This document shows, piece after piece, positions 33,006 through 41,411 of a stretch of DNA of 64,000 nt (positions are counted from its first letter, which is position 1; every line of letters begins with the position of its first letter). The position numbers and the translations under genes are program-made. The notes under the pieces are model-generated. The model was given only the letters and a program-made list of their open reading frames with translations, had not been told where the DNA came from and searched no databases. This DNA is from Denitrificimonas halotolerans (GTDB lineage Bacteria > Pseudomonadota > Gammaproteobacteria > Pseudomonadales > Pseudomonadaceae), in contig NZ_JAXIVU010000004.1 of the NCBI RefSeq assembly GCF_034259425.1, positions 62,001 to 126,000 on the forward strand. The letters run 5' to 3'.

Positions 33006-36000
33006 ATGAGCAAACAATTTAACCAGAATTTATTACTTGAGCAAATTAAGCAGGCTAAAAGTGCAGATCAGCACCGGTTGCGCAGGCGTTTATTGGCAGT
33101 GCTCAAACAGTCTGATCACACCGATAGCTTAATGAAGTGGCAGCAGGATTTAGAGAGGTCCTGTCAGCAGGTGGAAAATCGCCGCTTGAGTATCCCACGG
33201 ATCACTTACGATGATAGTTTACCCATTGCTGAGCATCGTGAAGCGATTAAAGAAGCGTTAGAGCAGCATCAGGTTTTAGTGATTGCTGGTGAGACAGGTT
33301 CGGGTAAAACTACGCAACTGCCTAAGCTATGTTTAGAGTTGGGTCGTGGTACTCATGGGTTAATTGGACATACTCAGCCGCGACGCCTTGCGGCACGTAG
33401 TGTTGCTTCACGCATTGCTGAAGAGTTGGGAACGCCCTTAGGTGAGTTGGTCGGTTATCAAGTGCGCTACGAAGATCAGAGTCACGCAGGCACTCTGATT
33501 AAGCTGATGACTGACGGCATTTTATTGGCGGAAACGGGGCGCGATCGCTTTTTACAGCGTTATGACACTATCATTATTGATGAAGCGCACGAACGTAGCC
33601 TGAATATTGATTTTCTATTGGGCTATATCAAACAGATTTTGCCTCGCCGTCCTGATTTGAAAGTCATTATCACTTCAGCGACCATTGATTTAGAGCGCTT
33701 TTCTAAGCACTTTAATGGTGCGCCTATTATTGAGGTGTCAGGACGTACCTATCCGGTTGAAACTTGGTACCGTCCATTACTGGCGAATAAAGACGAAGAT
33801 GGCAATTTTTTAGAAGAAGACCTCAGTATTGATCAGGGGATTCTCAATGGCTTATTAGAAATCACTGACTATGAACGTCAACAGAAACGCTTGCCTGGTG
33901 ATGTATTGGTGTTCTTACCCGGTGAGCGGGAAATTCGTGAATGTGCAGAGGTTTTACGTAAAGCTCAACTTAAGCATACTGAGATTTTACCCCTATATGC
34001 GCGTCTATCACCGAGCGAGCAGCAAAAGATCTTCCAAAGCAGTCCGGCGCGTAAAGTAATTTTAGCCACTAACGTGGCAGAAACTTCGCTAACTGTACCT
34101 GGCATTCGTTATGTGATTGATAGTGGTACAGCTCGTATCAGTCGCTACAGTTATCGGGCAAAAATTCAACGCCTGCCGATTGAGGCTATCTCCCGTGCCA
34201 GTGCTAATCAACGTCAAGGTCGTTGTGGGCGTGTTGAAGCTGGTATTTGTATTCGTCTTTATAGCGAAGAAGATTTTTTAGGGCGTCCTGAGTTTACCGA
34301 TCCAGAGATTTTGCGCACTAACTTGGCCGCTGTTATTTTGCAGATGCTGCATTTACGCTTAGGTGCCATTGAGAATTTCCCTTTCATCGAGCCTCCTGAA
34401 AGTAAAGCCATCAGTGATGGCTTTAATGTGTTACAAGAGCTCAGTGCGGTCGATCGAAACAGTAAGCTGACTGATATTGGTAAACAGTTGGCCCGCTTGC
34501 CTATTGATCCACGAGTTGGTCGCATGTTGCTGGCTGCTGCAGATGAGGGTAGCTTGCGCGAAATGTTGATCGTGGCCAGTGCTTTATCTGTGCAAGACCC
34601 ACGTGAACGCCCAACAGATCAACAGCAAGCTGCGGATCAGGCTCACGCAGTCTGGAAAGATCCAGATTCAGATTTTGCCGTATTGGTTAACATCTGGCGT
34701 AACTTTGAAGAACAACGTTTAGCCTTGGGTAGCTCTGCATTGCGCCGTTGGTGTCGACAGAACTTTCTGAACTATTTGCGCATGCGTGAATGGCGCGATG
34801 CTCATCGTCAATTGACTTTAATTTGCCGTGATTTGAAGCTGCCTTTTAACGAGCAGCCGAGTAGCTATGAACAGCTGCATAAAGCATTATTGGCTGGCTT
34901 ACTCAGTCAAATTGGGCAGAAAACTGAAGACAATGACTTTTTAGGTGCACGCCAACGTCGCTTCCACATTCATCCTTCGAGTACTTTAGGGCGTAAACGT
35001 CCACAATGGTTGATGGCTGCTGAACTGGTGGAAACCAGTCGTTTGTTTGCTCGTTTAGTGGCAAAAATTGAACCAGAGTGGGTGGAAAAACTGGGTGGAC
35101 ATTTAATTAAGCGCGCTTATCTAGAGCCGCACTGGGAAAAACGTCGCGGTCAAGTGGTAGCTTATGAACAAGTGACTTTGTACGGCCTGATTATTATTGG
35201 TCGCCGTGCGGTACATTATGGCCCAATCGAACCTGCTTTGAGTCGTGAAACCTTTATTCGTGAAGGTTTGGTGGCGAATGAAATCCTCAGTCGCGCTCAT
35301 TGTTTAAAAGCCAATCGTCAACTATTAAAAACCTTAGATAAGCTCGAAGCTAAGGCGCGTCGCCGCGATATTTTAGCGGATGAAGATGCTTTATTTGATT
35401 TTTATGACAAACATTTACCGGACAATATTTATCAAACTGCTAGTTTTGATCGGTGGTATAAGCGTAATAGTGAGAAAAAACCTCGGTTGTTGTTAATGAC
35501 CGAAGAGGACGTGCTAGCACGGGATGCCACAGAAATTACGGAGAATCAGTATCCTGACACTTTAACTTGGCAAGATATTAAATTACCTCTTACTTATCAT
35601 TTTGAGCCTGGACATGTACGTGATGGCGTTACGGTTACTATTCCAGCGCCTTTATTAGCACAAGTGCCTGAAGCAGCATTACAGTGGCTAGTACCGGGCC
35701 TGCTGGCGCAACGTTGCGTTGCTATGGTGCGAAATTTGCCTAAATCTGTGCGTAAAAATTTTGTTCCAGTGCCTGATTTTATTGCTGCAGCACTTGAGGG
35801 AATGCCCTTTGCTCAAGGGACATTGGCGGAAGAGTTAGGTCAGCAATTACTGCGTATGACAGGTGTACGAGTCAGTGAAGCACTCTGGCAAGAAGCCATT
35901 GCTCAGCTCGATGAGCATTTGAAGATGAATATCAAAGTGGTGGATGCCAATGGTAAGCATCTTGGTGAAGGTCGTGACCTCAATGAGTTGCGTGCACGCT

Positions 36001-36917
36001 TTTCAGGTGCTAGTCAAAAAGCATTGGCTGAACTCAAACAAACACAAAGCGAGCAGACGCAAGTTAGTGGTGAGGCATTTGAGATTGCTGAACAAAGTAC
36101 TCATAAGATTGCGGGTATGGCGATGACGGTTTACCCAGCCTTGGTTGATTGTAATGGTGAGGTGCAAGAGGGGCGTTTTTCCACTCAGCAGCAGGCGGAA
36201 CAAGAGCACCGTCGAGCTTTGCAGCGATTACTGGTGAAGCAATTACCGGAGCAAGCTAAATATTTGCGCAATAAGATGCCTATGCTAACGGAAATGGCTT
36301 TACTCTACCGTGACTTAGGCAGTATTGAAGCTCTGACAGAAGATATTTTGTTGGCCAGTGTTGATCGTTGTATGTTGCAAGATTTAAAGGTGCTGCCGAG
36401 AAGTGCTGAGGTTGTTGCTGAGTTGGCTCAGCGTAAACGAGGTGATTTGGTTGGTGTGGCAGAGCATTTAGCCCGCACTGTATTATTAATATTGCAGCAC
36501 TGGCATGAGATTAAAAAATGTTTAAAAGGGCGCATTGATTTGTCCATGGCAGTTGCGCTCAATGATGTTAAAACACAGCTTGCAGGATTACTCTACAGTG
36601 GATTTATTCGTAATACACCCGCGCGCTGGTTGCAGGAGTATCCACGTTATTTAAAGGCTGTAGAGCAGCGCTTACAGAAGTTACCTGGGCAGATACAGCA
36701 GGACCGTGTATGGACTCTTGAGCTCAACAGTTATATGGAGCAACTGAAAAAGCGTCAAGAGAAGCATGCTAAGGAAGGTAAGTTTGATGAGCATCTAGTT
36801 TTGTACCGGTGGATGCTGGAAGAATACCGTGTTTCGCTATTTGCTCAGCAATTAGGTACTCAAGTACCTGTCTCAGATAAACGTTTAAGCAGGCAATGGA
36901 GTTTGGTCGGCGATTAG
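33006..36917 (+). CDS. hrpA: ATP-dependent RNA helicase HrpA
   Basis: A 1303-residue DEAH-box helicase. Motif I is GETGSGKTTQ, motif II DEAH, motif III SAT, and motif VI QRQGRCGR. The helicase-associated domain and the long C-terminal DUF3418-type region follow, giving the length expected for HrpA. In E. coli HrpA acts in mRNA processing and rescue of stalled ribosomes. It stands alone on the plus strand. Confidence 0.96.
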   Translation: MSKQFNQNLLLEQIKQAKSADQHRLRRRLLAVLKQSDHTDSLMKWQQDLERSCQQVENRRLSIPRITYDDSLPIAEHREAIKEALEQHQVLVIAGETGSGKTTQLPKLCLELGRGTHGLIGHTQPRRLAARSVASRIAEELGTPLGELVGYQVRYEDQSHAGTLIKLMTDGILLAETGRDRFLQRYDTIIIDEAHERSLNIDFLLGYIKQILPRRPDLKVIITSATIDLERFSKHFNGAPIIEVSGRTYPVETWYRPLLANKDEDGNFLEEDLSIDQGILNGLLEITDYERQQKRLPGDVLVFLPGEREIRECAEVLRKAQLKHTEILPLYARLSPSEQQKIFQSSPARKVILATNVAETSLTVPGIRYVIDSGTARISRYSYRAKIQRLPIEAISRASANQRQGRCGRVEAGICIRLYSEEDFLGRPEFTDPEILRTNLAAVILQMLHLRLGAIENFPFIEPPESKAISDGFNVLQELSAVDRNSKLTDIGKQLARLPIDPRVGRMLLAAADEGSLREMLIVASALSVQDPRERPTDQQQAADQAHAVWKDPDSDFAVLVNIWRNFEEQRLALGSSALRRWCRQNFLNYLRMREWRDAHRQLTLICRDLKLPFNEQPSSYEQLHKALLAGLLSQIGQKTEDNDFLGARQRRFHIHPSSTLGRKRPQWLMAAELVETSRLFARLVAKIEPEWVEKLGGHLIKRAYLEPHWEKRRGQVVAYEQVTLYGLIIIGRRAVHYGPIEPALSRETFIREGLVANEILSRAHCLKANRQLLKTLDKLEAKARRRDILADEDALFDFYDKHLPDNIYQTASFDRWYKRNSEKKPRLLLMTEEDVLARDATEITENQYPDTLTWQDIKLPLTYHFEPGHVRDGVTVTIPAPLLAQVPEAALQWLVPGLLAQRCVAMVRNLPKSVRKNFVPVPDFIAAALEGMPFAQGTLAEELGQQLLRMTGVRVSEALWQEAIAQLDEHLKMNIKVVDANGKHLGEGRDLNELRARFSGASQKALAELKQTQSEQTQVSGEAFEIAEQSTHKIAGMAMTVYPALVDCNGEVQEGRFSTQQQAEQEHRRALQRLLVKQLPEQAKYLRNKMPMLTEMALLYRDLGSIEALTEDILLASVDRCMLQDLKVLPRSAEVVAELAQRKRGDLVGVAEHLARTVLLILQHWHEIKKCLKGRIDLSMAVALNDVKTQLAGLLYSGFIRNTPARWLQEYPRYLKAVEQRLQKLPGQIQQDRVWTLELNSYMEQLKKRQEKHAKEGKFDEHLVLYRWMLEEYRVSLFAQQLGTQVPVSDKRLSRQWSLVGD

Positions 36918-37349
36918 TGGGTTGTCCGCAGTGTGTTCCGTGCGCACTTGCGGGGCAACTTTTGGCAGACAGTACGATGTACCGCAATTGAGTATGTCGT
37001 GCACCATGATTGGCTTAAAAACGAGTCGTTTAAATTAACGTGGTTTAATGATGTCAGACACTTTGCTTGGGTCTGTTCTAAGTGAGAGGTAAGCTATTTT
37101 TGCCGAGATCTTGGATGCAAACTCACTATAGTGCAGCAGGCTAGGAATAAAGCTCAAATCAAAACCATTCACGCTAAGATTGCTGGCAATGGAAAAGATG
37201 TATTGCACATATTGATTTAAACCATCATACACTGGTGTGCATTTATATATAAACCTTTTTAAAATCCTTTCATTAACTTAAAGATTGATAGTAAACAAGA
37301 AGTGAGAAGGAGAGCTACATCGCAGTTTCAGCGATGTAGCGGGGTGGTT
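36918..37349. other. 432-base intergenic region with one doubtful small ORF
   Basis: Between the convergent hrpA and alaC genes. It contains an open frame of 65 codons on the minus strand (37035-37232, starting MYDGLNQYVQYIF) without a clear ribosome-binding site or recognisable family, and a strong hairpin at 37314-37340. Otherwise I see nothing definite. Confidence 0.45.
37314..37340. terminator. perfect 10-bp hairpin after alaC
   Basis: GCTACATCGC (37314-37323) pairs perfectly with GCGATGTAGC (37331-37340) around a seven-base loop. It lies 9 bases beyond the alaC stop on the minus strand. The following T tract is interrupted (TCTCCTTCTC), so efficiency is uncertain. Confidence 0.65.
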
Positions 37350-38555
37350 TTAATCAATTAAGCCGTCTGCGCGGAACATTGCTTTAATGCCACGCAATGC
37401 TTGACGTGATCGATCTAGATTTTCAATCAATGCAAAACGCACATAGTCATCACCATAGTCACCAAAACCAATGCCTGGTGATACGCTAATCTTAGCTTCA
37501 GCTAGTAGCTTTTTAGAAAACTCCAATGAGCCTAAATGTGCATAATACTTGGGAATCTTTGCCCAAATGTACATCGAGGCTTTGGGTTTATCGACCATCC
37601 AGCCCAACTCATGCAGGCCTTTGACCATTAGGTTGCGGCGTTGGCGGTATTGTTCAGCAATATCTAATACGCATTGTTGGTCACCTTCTAATGCGGCAAT
37701 AGCTGCCACTTGTACGGGCGTGAAAGAACCATAGTCGTGATAGCTTTTTATGCGGGCTAAAGCACTGACTAACTCGTGGTTGCCCACCATAAAACCTACA
37801 CGCCAGCCTGCCATATTGTAGCTTTTCGACAAAGTGAAAAACTCAACAGCTACATCGCGCGCGCCTTTAACTTGCATAATTGAGGGGGCTTGCCAACCAT
37901 CGTAAACAATATCGGCATAGGCTAAATCATGAATTACAATAATATTGTGTTGCCGTGCTAGAGCCACTACACGTTCAAAGAAATTTAATTCGACACACTG
38001 GGCTGTAGGGTTGGATGGAAACCCAAGAATAATCATCTTGGGTTTGGGAATGGATTCGCTAATGGCCTTTTCTAATTCAGCAAAGAAGTCTACTCCAGAA
38101 ATTAGCGGCACAGAGCGTACTTGTGCACCGGCAATAACTGCACCATAAATATGAATCGGATAACTTGGGTTAGGTACTAACACCATATCACCTTGATCTA
38201 GAGTAGCGAGCATCAAGTGTGCTAGGCCTTCTTTAGAGCCTATCGTGACAATAGCTTCATTTTCTGGATCCAGCTCCACCGCATAGCGTTTTTTGTACCA
38301 ATTGGTTATAGCGCGACGCAAACGAGGGATGCCTCTGGAAGTAGAGTATCCATGAGTATCACCACACTGCACGACCTGTACTAGCTTGTCGACAATATGG
38401 GGTGGAGTGGAGCCATCGGGATTTCCCATGCTGAAGTCAATAATATCTTCACCGCGCCGGCGTGCTGCCATCTTCAATTCGGCTGTGATATTAAATACAT
38501 AAGGAGGTAAGCGATCGATACGTGAAAAGCGTCGTGGTAGGTGAACATCTGTCAT
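37350..38555 (-). CDS. alaC: alanine transaminase AlaC
   Basis: A 401-residue PLP-dependent class I/II aminotransferase that interconverts pyruvate and alanine with glutamate. The conserved N-terminal stretch FSRIDRLPPYVFNITAELK matches AlaC/YfdZ. The PLP lysine is in TLSKSYNMAGWRVG, and PSNPTAQ and HDLAYADIVYD are cofactor contacts. The start at 38555 (MTDVHLPRRF) has GAGG upstream; a longer frame to 38627 is less likely. Confidence 0.93.
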   Translation of the reverse strand: MTDVHLPRRFSRIDRLPPYVFNITAELKMAARRRGEDIIDFSMGNPDGSTPPHIVDKLVQVVQCGDTHGYSTSRGIPRLRRAITNWYKKRYAVELDPENEAIVTIGSKEGLAHLMLATLDQGDMVLVPNPSYPIHIYGAVIAGAQVRSVPLISGVDFFAELEKAISESIPKPKMIILGFPSNPTAQCVELNFFERVVALARQHNIIVIHDLAYADIVYDGWQAPSIMQVKGARDVAVEFFTLSKSYNMAGWRVGFMVGNHELVSALARIKSYHDYGSFTPVQVAAIAALEGDQQCVLDIAEQYRQRRNLMVKGLHELGWMVDKPKASMYIWAKIPKYYAHLGSLEFSKKLLAEAKISVSPGIGFGDYGDDYVRFALIENLDRSRQALRGIKAMFRADGLID

Positions 38556-38665
38556 AAAAACCTCAGAAACGTAAGCGCCCAGAACCGTCTGAGCGACGTT
38601 GACCCAAGGGTGAGTCAAGCTGATCAAGTTACGCCTAGCATCGCTTCTGAGCGAGAGGAAAATGT

Positions 38666-39808
38666 TTATTTAAAGCGAGGACCACAAGCTGCCACCACGA
38701 GCAAGGCGCCGGCCACCACAGTAAATGCAATACTTAACGAGCTATAATGAGCTACCACACCCATCATTGCAGGGCCGGCTAGTACGCCAGCAAAACCGAT
38801 AGTGGTAGCTGCGGTGATGGCTAAATGAGGTGGCATATGGGTTTGCTTATTTAAGGTAGAAATTAATACTGGTGAAACATTTGCACTGCCCAACCCGCAT
38901 AGAGCATAGCCAATTAAAGCAATGCTCCAATGTGGGCTTACAATACTTAAAACAATGCCGCTGGCAGCAATTAAACCACCTCCAACTAAGACACGTACGC
39001 GCCCTAAAGATTCTACAATGGCATCACCTAAAAACCTGCCGGTAGCTACCAATACTGCAAAGCTTGCATAACCCAAGCCGGCTTGTGCTGTGGCAATCTG
39101 TTTTTCTTCAATTAAAAATAATGCGCTCCAGTCTAAAATTACTCCTTCAGCTAAATAGACAATAAAACACATCAAACCAACTAAAAAAATCCAGCTGTTA
39201 GGCCAGATAAATGTATCTTGACTGCGTAAGGTGCGCTCATCTAAATAACCTTTAAAGGCAAACAGTGAAAGTATGAGCATCAGACTTATGACACATAAAG
39301 TGCTGAGCAAAGCTGATAGCCCAAGCATGAGTAGGGCGGTCATTAAGATTGAGCCAACAATAGTACCCAAGCTAAACATGCCGTGAAAATTCGACATCAT
39401 GCTGCGGTTAGCGCGGTGCTCAATGCTTAAACCTTGGACGTTTAAAATAACATCGAGTACACCCATCGAACCACCAAATAAAAATAACGCAAATCCGAGT
39501 ATCCAAAGGGATGTAGCTGTGGCTACAGTTAATAAAGCACTGAGTAAAATTAATGTAATGACCACTAAGCAATGCCGTATGCTACAGCGATTGGTCAGGG
39601 CAGCAGAGGTCGGCATGCAAGTGAGCGAACCGATACCAATACATAGCAGCATTAAGCCAAAAGTGGCATCGTTCATTGGTGTTTTTAACCGAACATAAGG
39701 TACCAAGGGTGCCCAGACAGATAAGCCTATACCAACAATAAAATAACCAATACGTGATGCGATAATATTTAACAGCAGTGAATCAGGATGTGCTTTTGTA
39801 GCAGACAT
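38666..39808 (-). CDS. MFS transporter
   Basis: A 380-residue inner-membrane protein with about 12 hydrophobic segments. Its general pattern, with MMSNFHGMFSLGTIVGS in the centre and GLGSANVSPVLIS near the C terminus, resembles the fucose-permease-like/YbjJ subgroup of the major facilitator superfamily. The substrate is unknown. It lies upstream of alaC on the same strand with a 110-base gap, so an amino-acid export role is possible but unproven. Confidence 0.85.
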   Translation of the reverse strand: MSATKAHPDSLLLNIIASRIGYFIVGIGLSVWAPLVPYVRLKTPMNDATFGLMLLCIGIGSLTCMPTSAALTNRCSIRHCLVVITLILLSALLTVATATSLWILGFALFLFGGSMGVLDVILNVQGLSIEHRANRSMMSNFHGMFSLGTIVGSILMTALLMLGLSALLSTLCVISLMLILSLFAFKGYLDERTLRSQDTFIWPNSWIFLVGLMCFIVYLAEGVILDWSALFLIEEKQIATAQAGLGYASFAVLVATGRFLGDAIVESLGRVRVLVGGGLIAASGIVLSIVSPHWSIALIGYALCGLGSANVSPVLISTLNKQTHMPPHLAITAATTIGFAGVLAGPAMMGVVAHYSSLSIAFTVVAGALLVVAACGPRFK

Positions 39809-40047
39809 GGCGTCATAACTCTTAGAAAGTGAATAAATAGTTTCCTAAAAGAGCAATCACCATAAATACAGAATGCCGTGGTCAAAATTACTCGGCAGCC
39901 AGGCGTGCTGCATGGAGTGAAATGTGTGCATGTTCTTTATCATTCAGTTTGTAGCCAAAGAATAGAAGGGATGAGCAGGTTTGCCATGTAATTCATTAGA
40001 GCTAACATGCTATATTACGCCCAAATAATTTAACTGTGATAAGTATT

Positions 40048-40329
40048 ATGAAGTTTGTACATCATCGCGAGTTTTTAAATGAAGACGACACTGTTGTGAT
40101 TCATTGCTCGAAAACATGCAATATCCGTCTTATGAATGATCGTAATTTCCGAAGCTATAAAAATGGTGGACGCCATACCTATTACGGTGGTGCTTTTGAG
40201 GATTTTCCTGCGCGTATTAAAGTGCCCAGTACGGCTAACTGGAACATAACGATTGATACGATGAACCATAAAGGCATCAGTACGGAGTTTACCCATAAAC
40301 TTAAAATCATTCGAAACAAGAGTAAGTAA
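40048..40329 (+). CDS. DUF1883 domain protein
   Basis: A 93-residue protein made of little more than a DUF1883 domain: MKFVHHREFLNEDDTVVIHC near the start, then DRNFRSYKNG, YYGG and FPARIKVPSTANWNITID. The start ATG 40048 is preferred over an in-frame GTG at 40036 because the domain begins there. DUF1883 is often fused to TIR-like or other domains; here it stands alone. The function is unknown. It is convergent with the ZIP transporter gene. Confidence 0.8.
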   Translation: MKFVHHREFLNEDDTVVIHCSKTCNIRLMNDRNFRSYKNGGRHTYYGGAFEDFPARIKVPSTANWNITIDTMNHKGISTEFTHKLKIIRNKSK

Positions 40330-40337
40330 CCTTATTC

Positions 40338-41288
40338 TTAGCCCAGTGCTGTATCTAGAAACATCATCATTGCAAAACCAAGCATTAAGCCTGTAGTAGC
40401 TACGGCTTGATGGTTATTGCGATGAGTTTCTGGAATTACTTCATGGCAGACAACAAAAATCATCGCGCCTGCGGCTAAACCCATACTTAAGGGGTAAGCT
40501 AAGACAATACTGTTTGATATAGTAAAACCTAGTACTGCCCCTAGTGGTTCGAGCAAGCCTGATGTGCCGCCAATTAAAAAAGCTTTTCTTGATGTTAATC
40601 CCGCGCTTCGCAAGGCTAGAGCAACAGCAAAGCCTTCAGGAATATCTTGAATTACAATAGCTAGAGTTAAGGGTAAGCCAATTTTTAATTCACCATGAGT
40701 GAAGGAAATGCCAATGGCCATGCCTTCTGGTAAATTGTGTAGTGCTATGGCAAAAACAAACAGCCAAACTCCGCTGAGTCGTTGACATTCAGCCCCACAC
40801 AAAACCTCATTGGTTGAGCCATGCGGTGTAAAATAGTCTAAGCCTAACATCATGATAGTGCCTAGGCCTAAACCTGTGGCGACAATACCTGCCGCTAAAA
40901 AGCGTTGATCAAGTATTTCTTGCGCTGTTTCTATACCCGGTAAAATTAAAGAAAAGGCGCTGGCCGCGAGCATCATTCCTGCAGCGAATCCCAACAGGCT
41001 ATCTTGCGTACGTAGGCTGCTTGTACGGGTAAAGAAAATTACCGCTGCACCTAGAGTAGTGGCAATCAATCCTGCGAACCCACCACTGAGGGCATAATAG
41101 AAGTGCTGGAGGTGAACACCTTTATAGGTGGACACGACTAAAAGTCCGGTGATGATCAAGATGATGGTGGCAAAGCTTAAGCTCAGCCAGGGTCGGTCAC
41201 GAGCTTGCGCGCGCCACGCCATCATAAGTTCTTGTTGGGCTTTGTGTTGTGTCGGCATGACTCTAGAGATCTCTTTTGTATTGTTCAT
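40338..41288 (-). CDS. ZIP family metal transporter
   Basis: A 316-residue inner-membrane protein with about eight helices. The metal-binding helices are visible as HNLPEGMAIGIS and QDIPEGFAVAL, the paired HNxPEG-type motifs of ZIP transporters that import zinc or iron. The N terminus has a charged 40-residue cytoplasmic segment. The start could instead be the ATG 10 codons in. It lies downstream of the acnB terminator. Confidence 0.9.
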   Translation of the reverse strand: MNNTKEISRVMPTQHKAQQELMMAWRAQARDRPWLSLSFATIILIITGLLVVSTYKGVHLQHFYYALSGGFAGLIATTLGAAVIFFTRTSSLRTQDSLLGFAAGMMLAASAFSLILPGIETAQEILDQRFLAAGIVATGLGLGTIMMLGLDYFTPHGSTNEVLCGAECQRLSGVWLFVFAIALHNLPEGMAIGISFTHGELKIGLPLTLAIVIQDIPEGFAVALALRSAGLTSRKAFLIGGTSGLLEPLGAVLGFTISNSIVLAYPLSMGLAAGAMIFVVCHEVIPETHRNNHQAVATTGLMLGFAMMMFLDTALG

Positions 41289-41362
41289 TGAGTGTACGAG
41301 ACTCTAAGGTAATAGAACAACTGGGAGGTGGTCTGGAGGGAGGAATGAAGTTATGTAGAAAC

Positions 41363-41396
41363 AAAAATGCCCCACATATGGTGGGGCATTTTTTAG
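41363..41396. terminator. terminator after acnB
   Basis: ATGCCCCAC pairs with GTGGGGCAT around ATAT, with A/T runs on both sides (AAAAA before, TTTTTT after), so it works on either strand. It lies just beyond the acnB stop. Confidence 0.9.
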
Positions 41397-41411
41397 TGCG
41401 TTGACTCTAAA

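Noticed and set aside
37314..37340. Strong hairpin considered as a riboswitch or small RNA
   Set aside because: It follows directly after the alaC stop and is a simple perfect stem-loop, so a terminator is the simpler reading.
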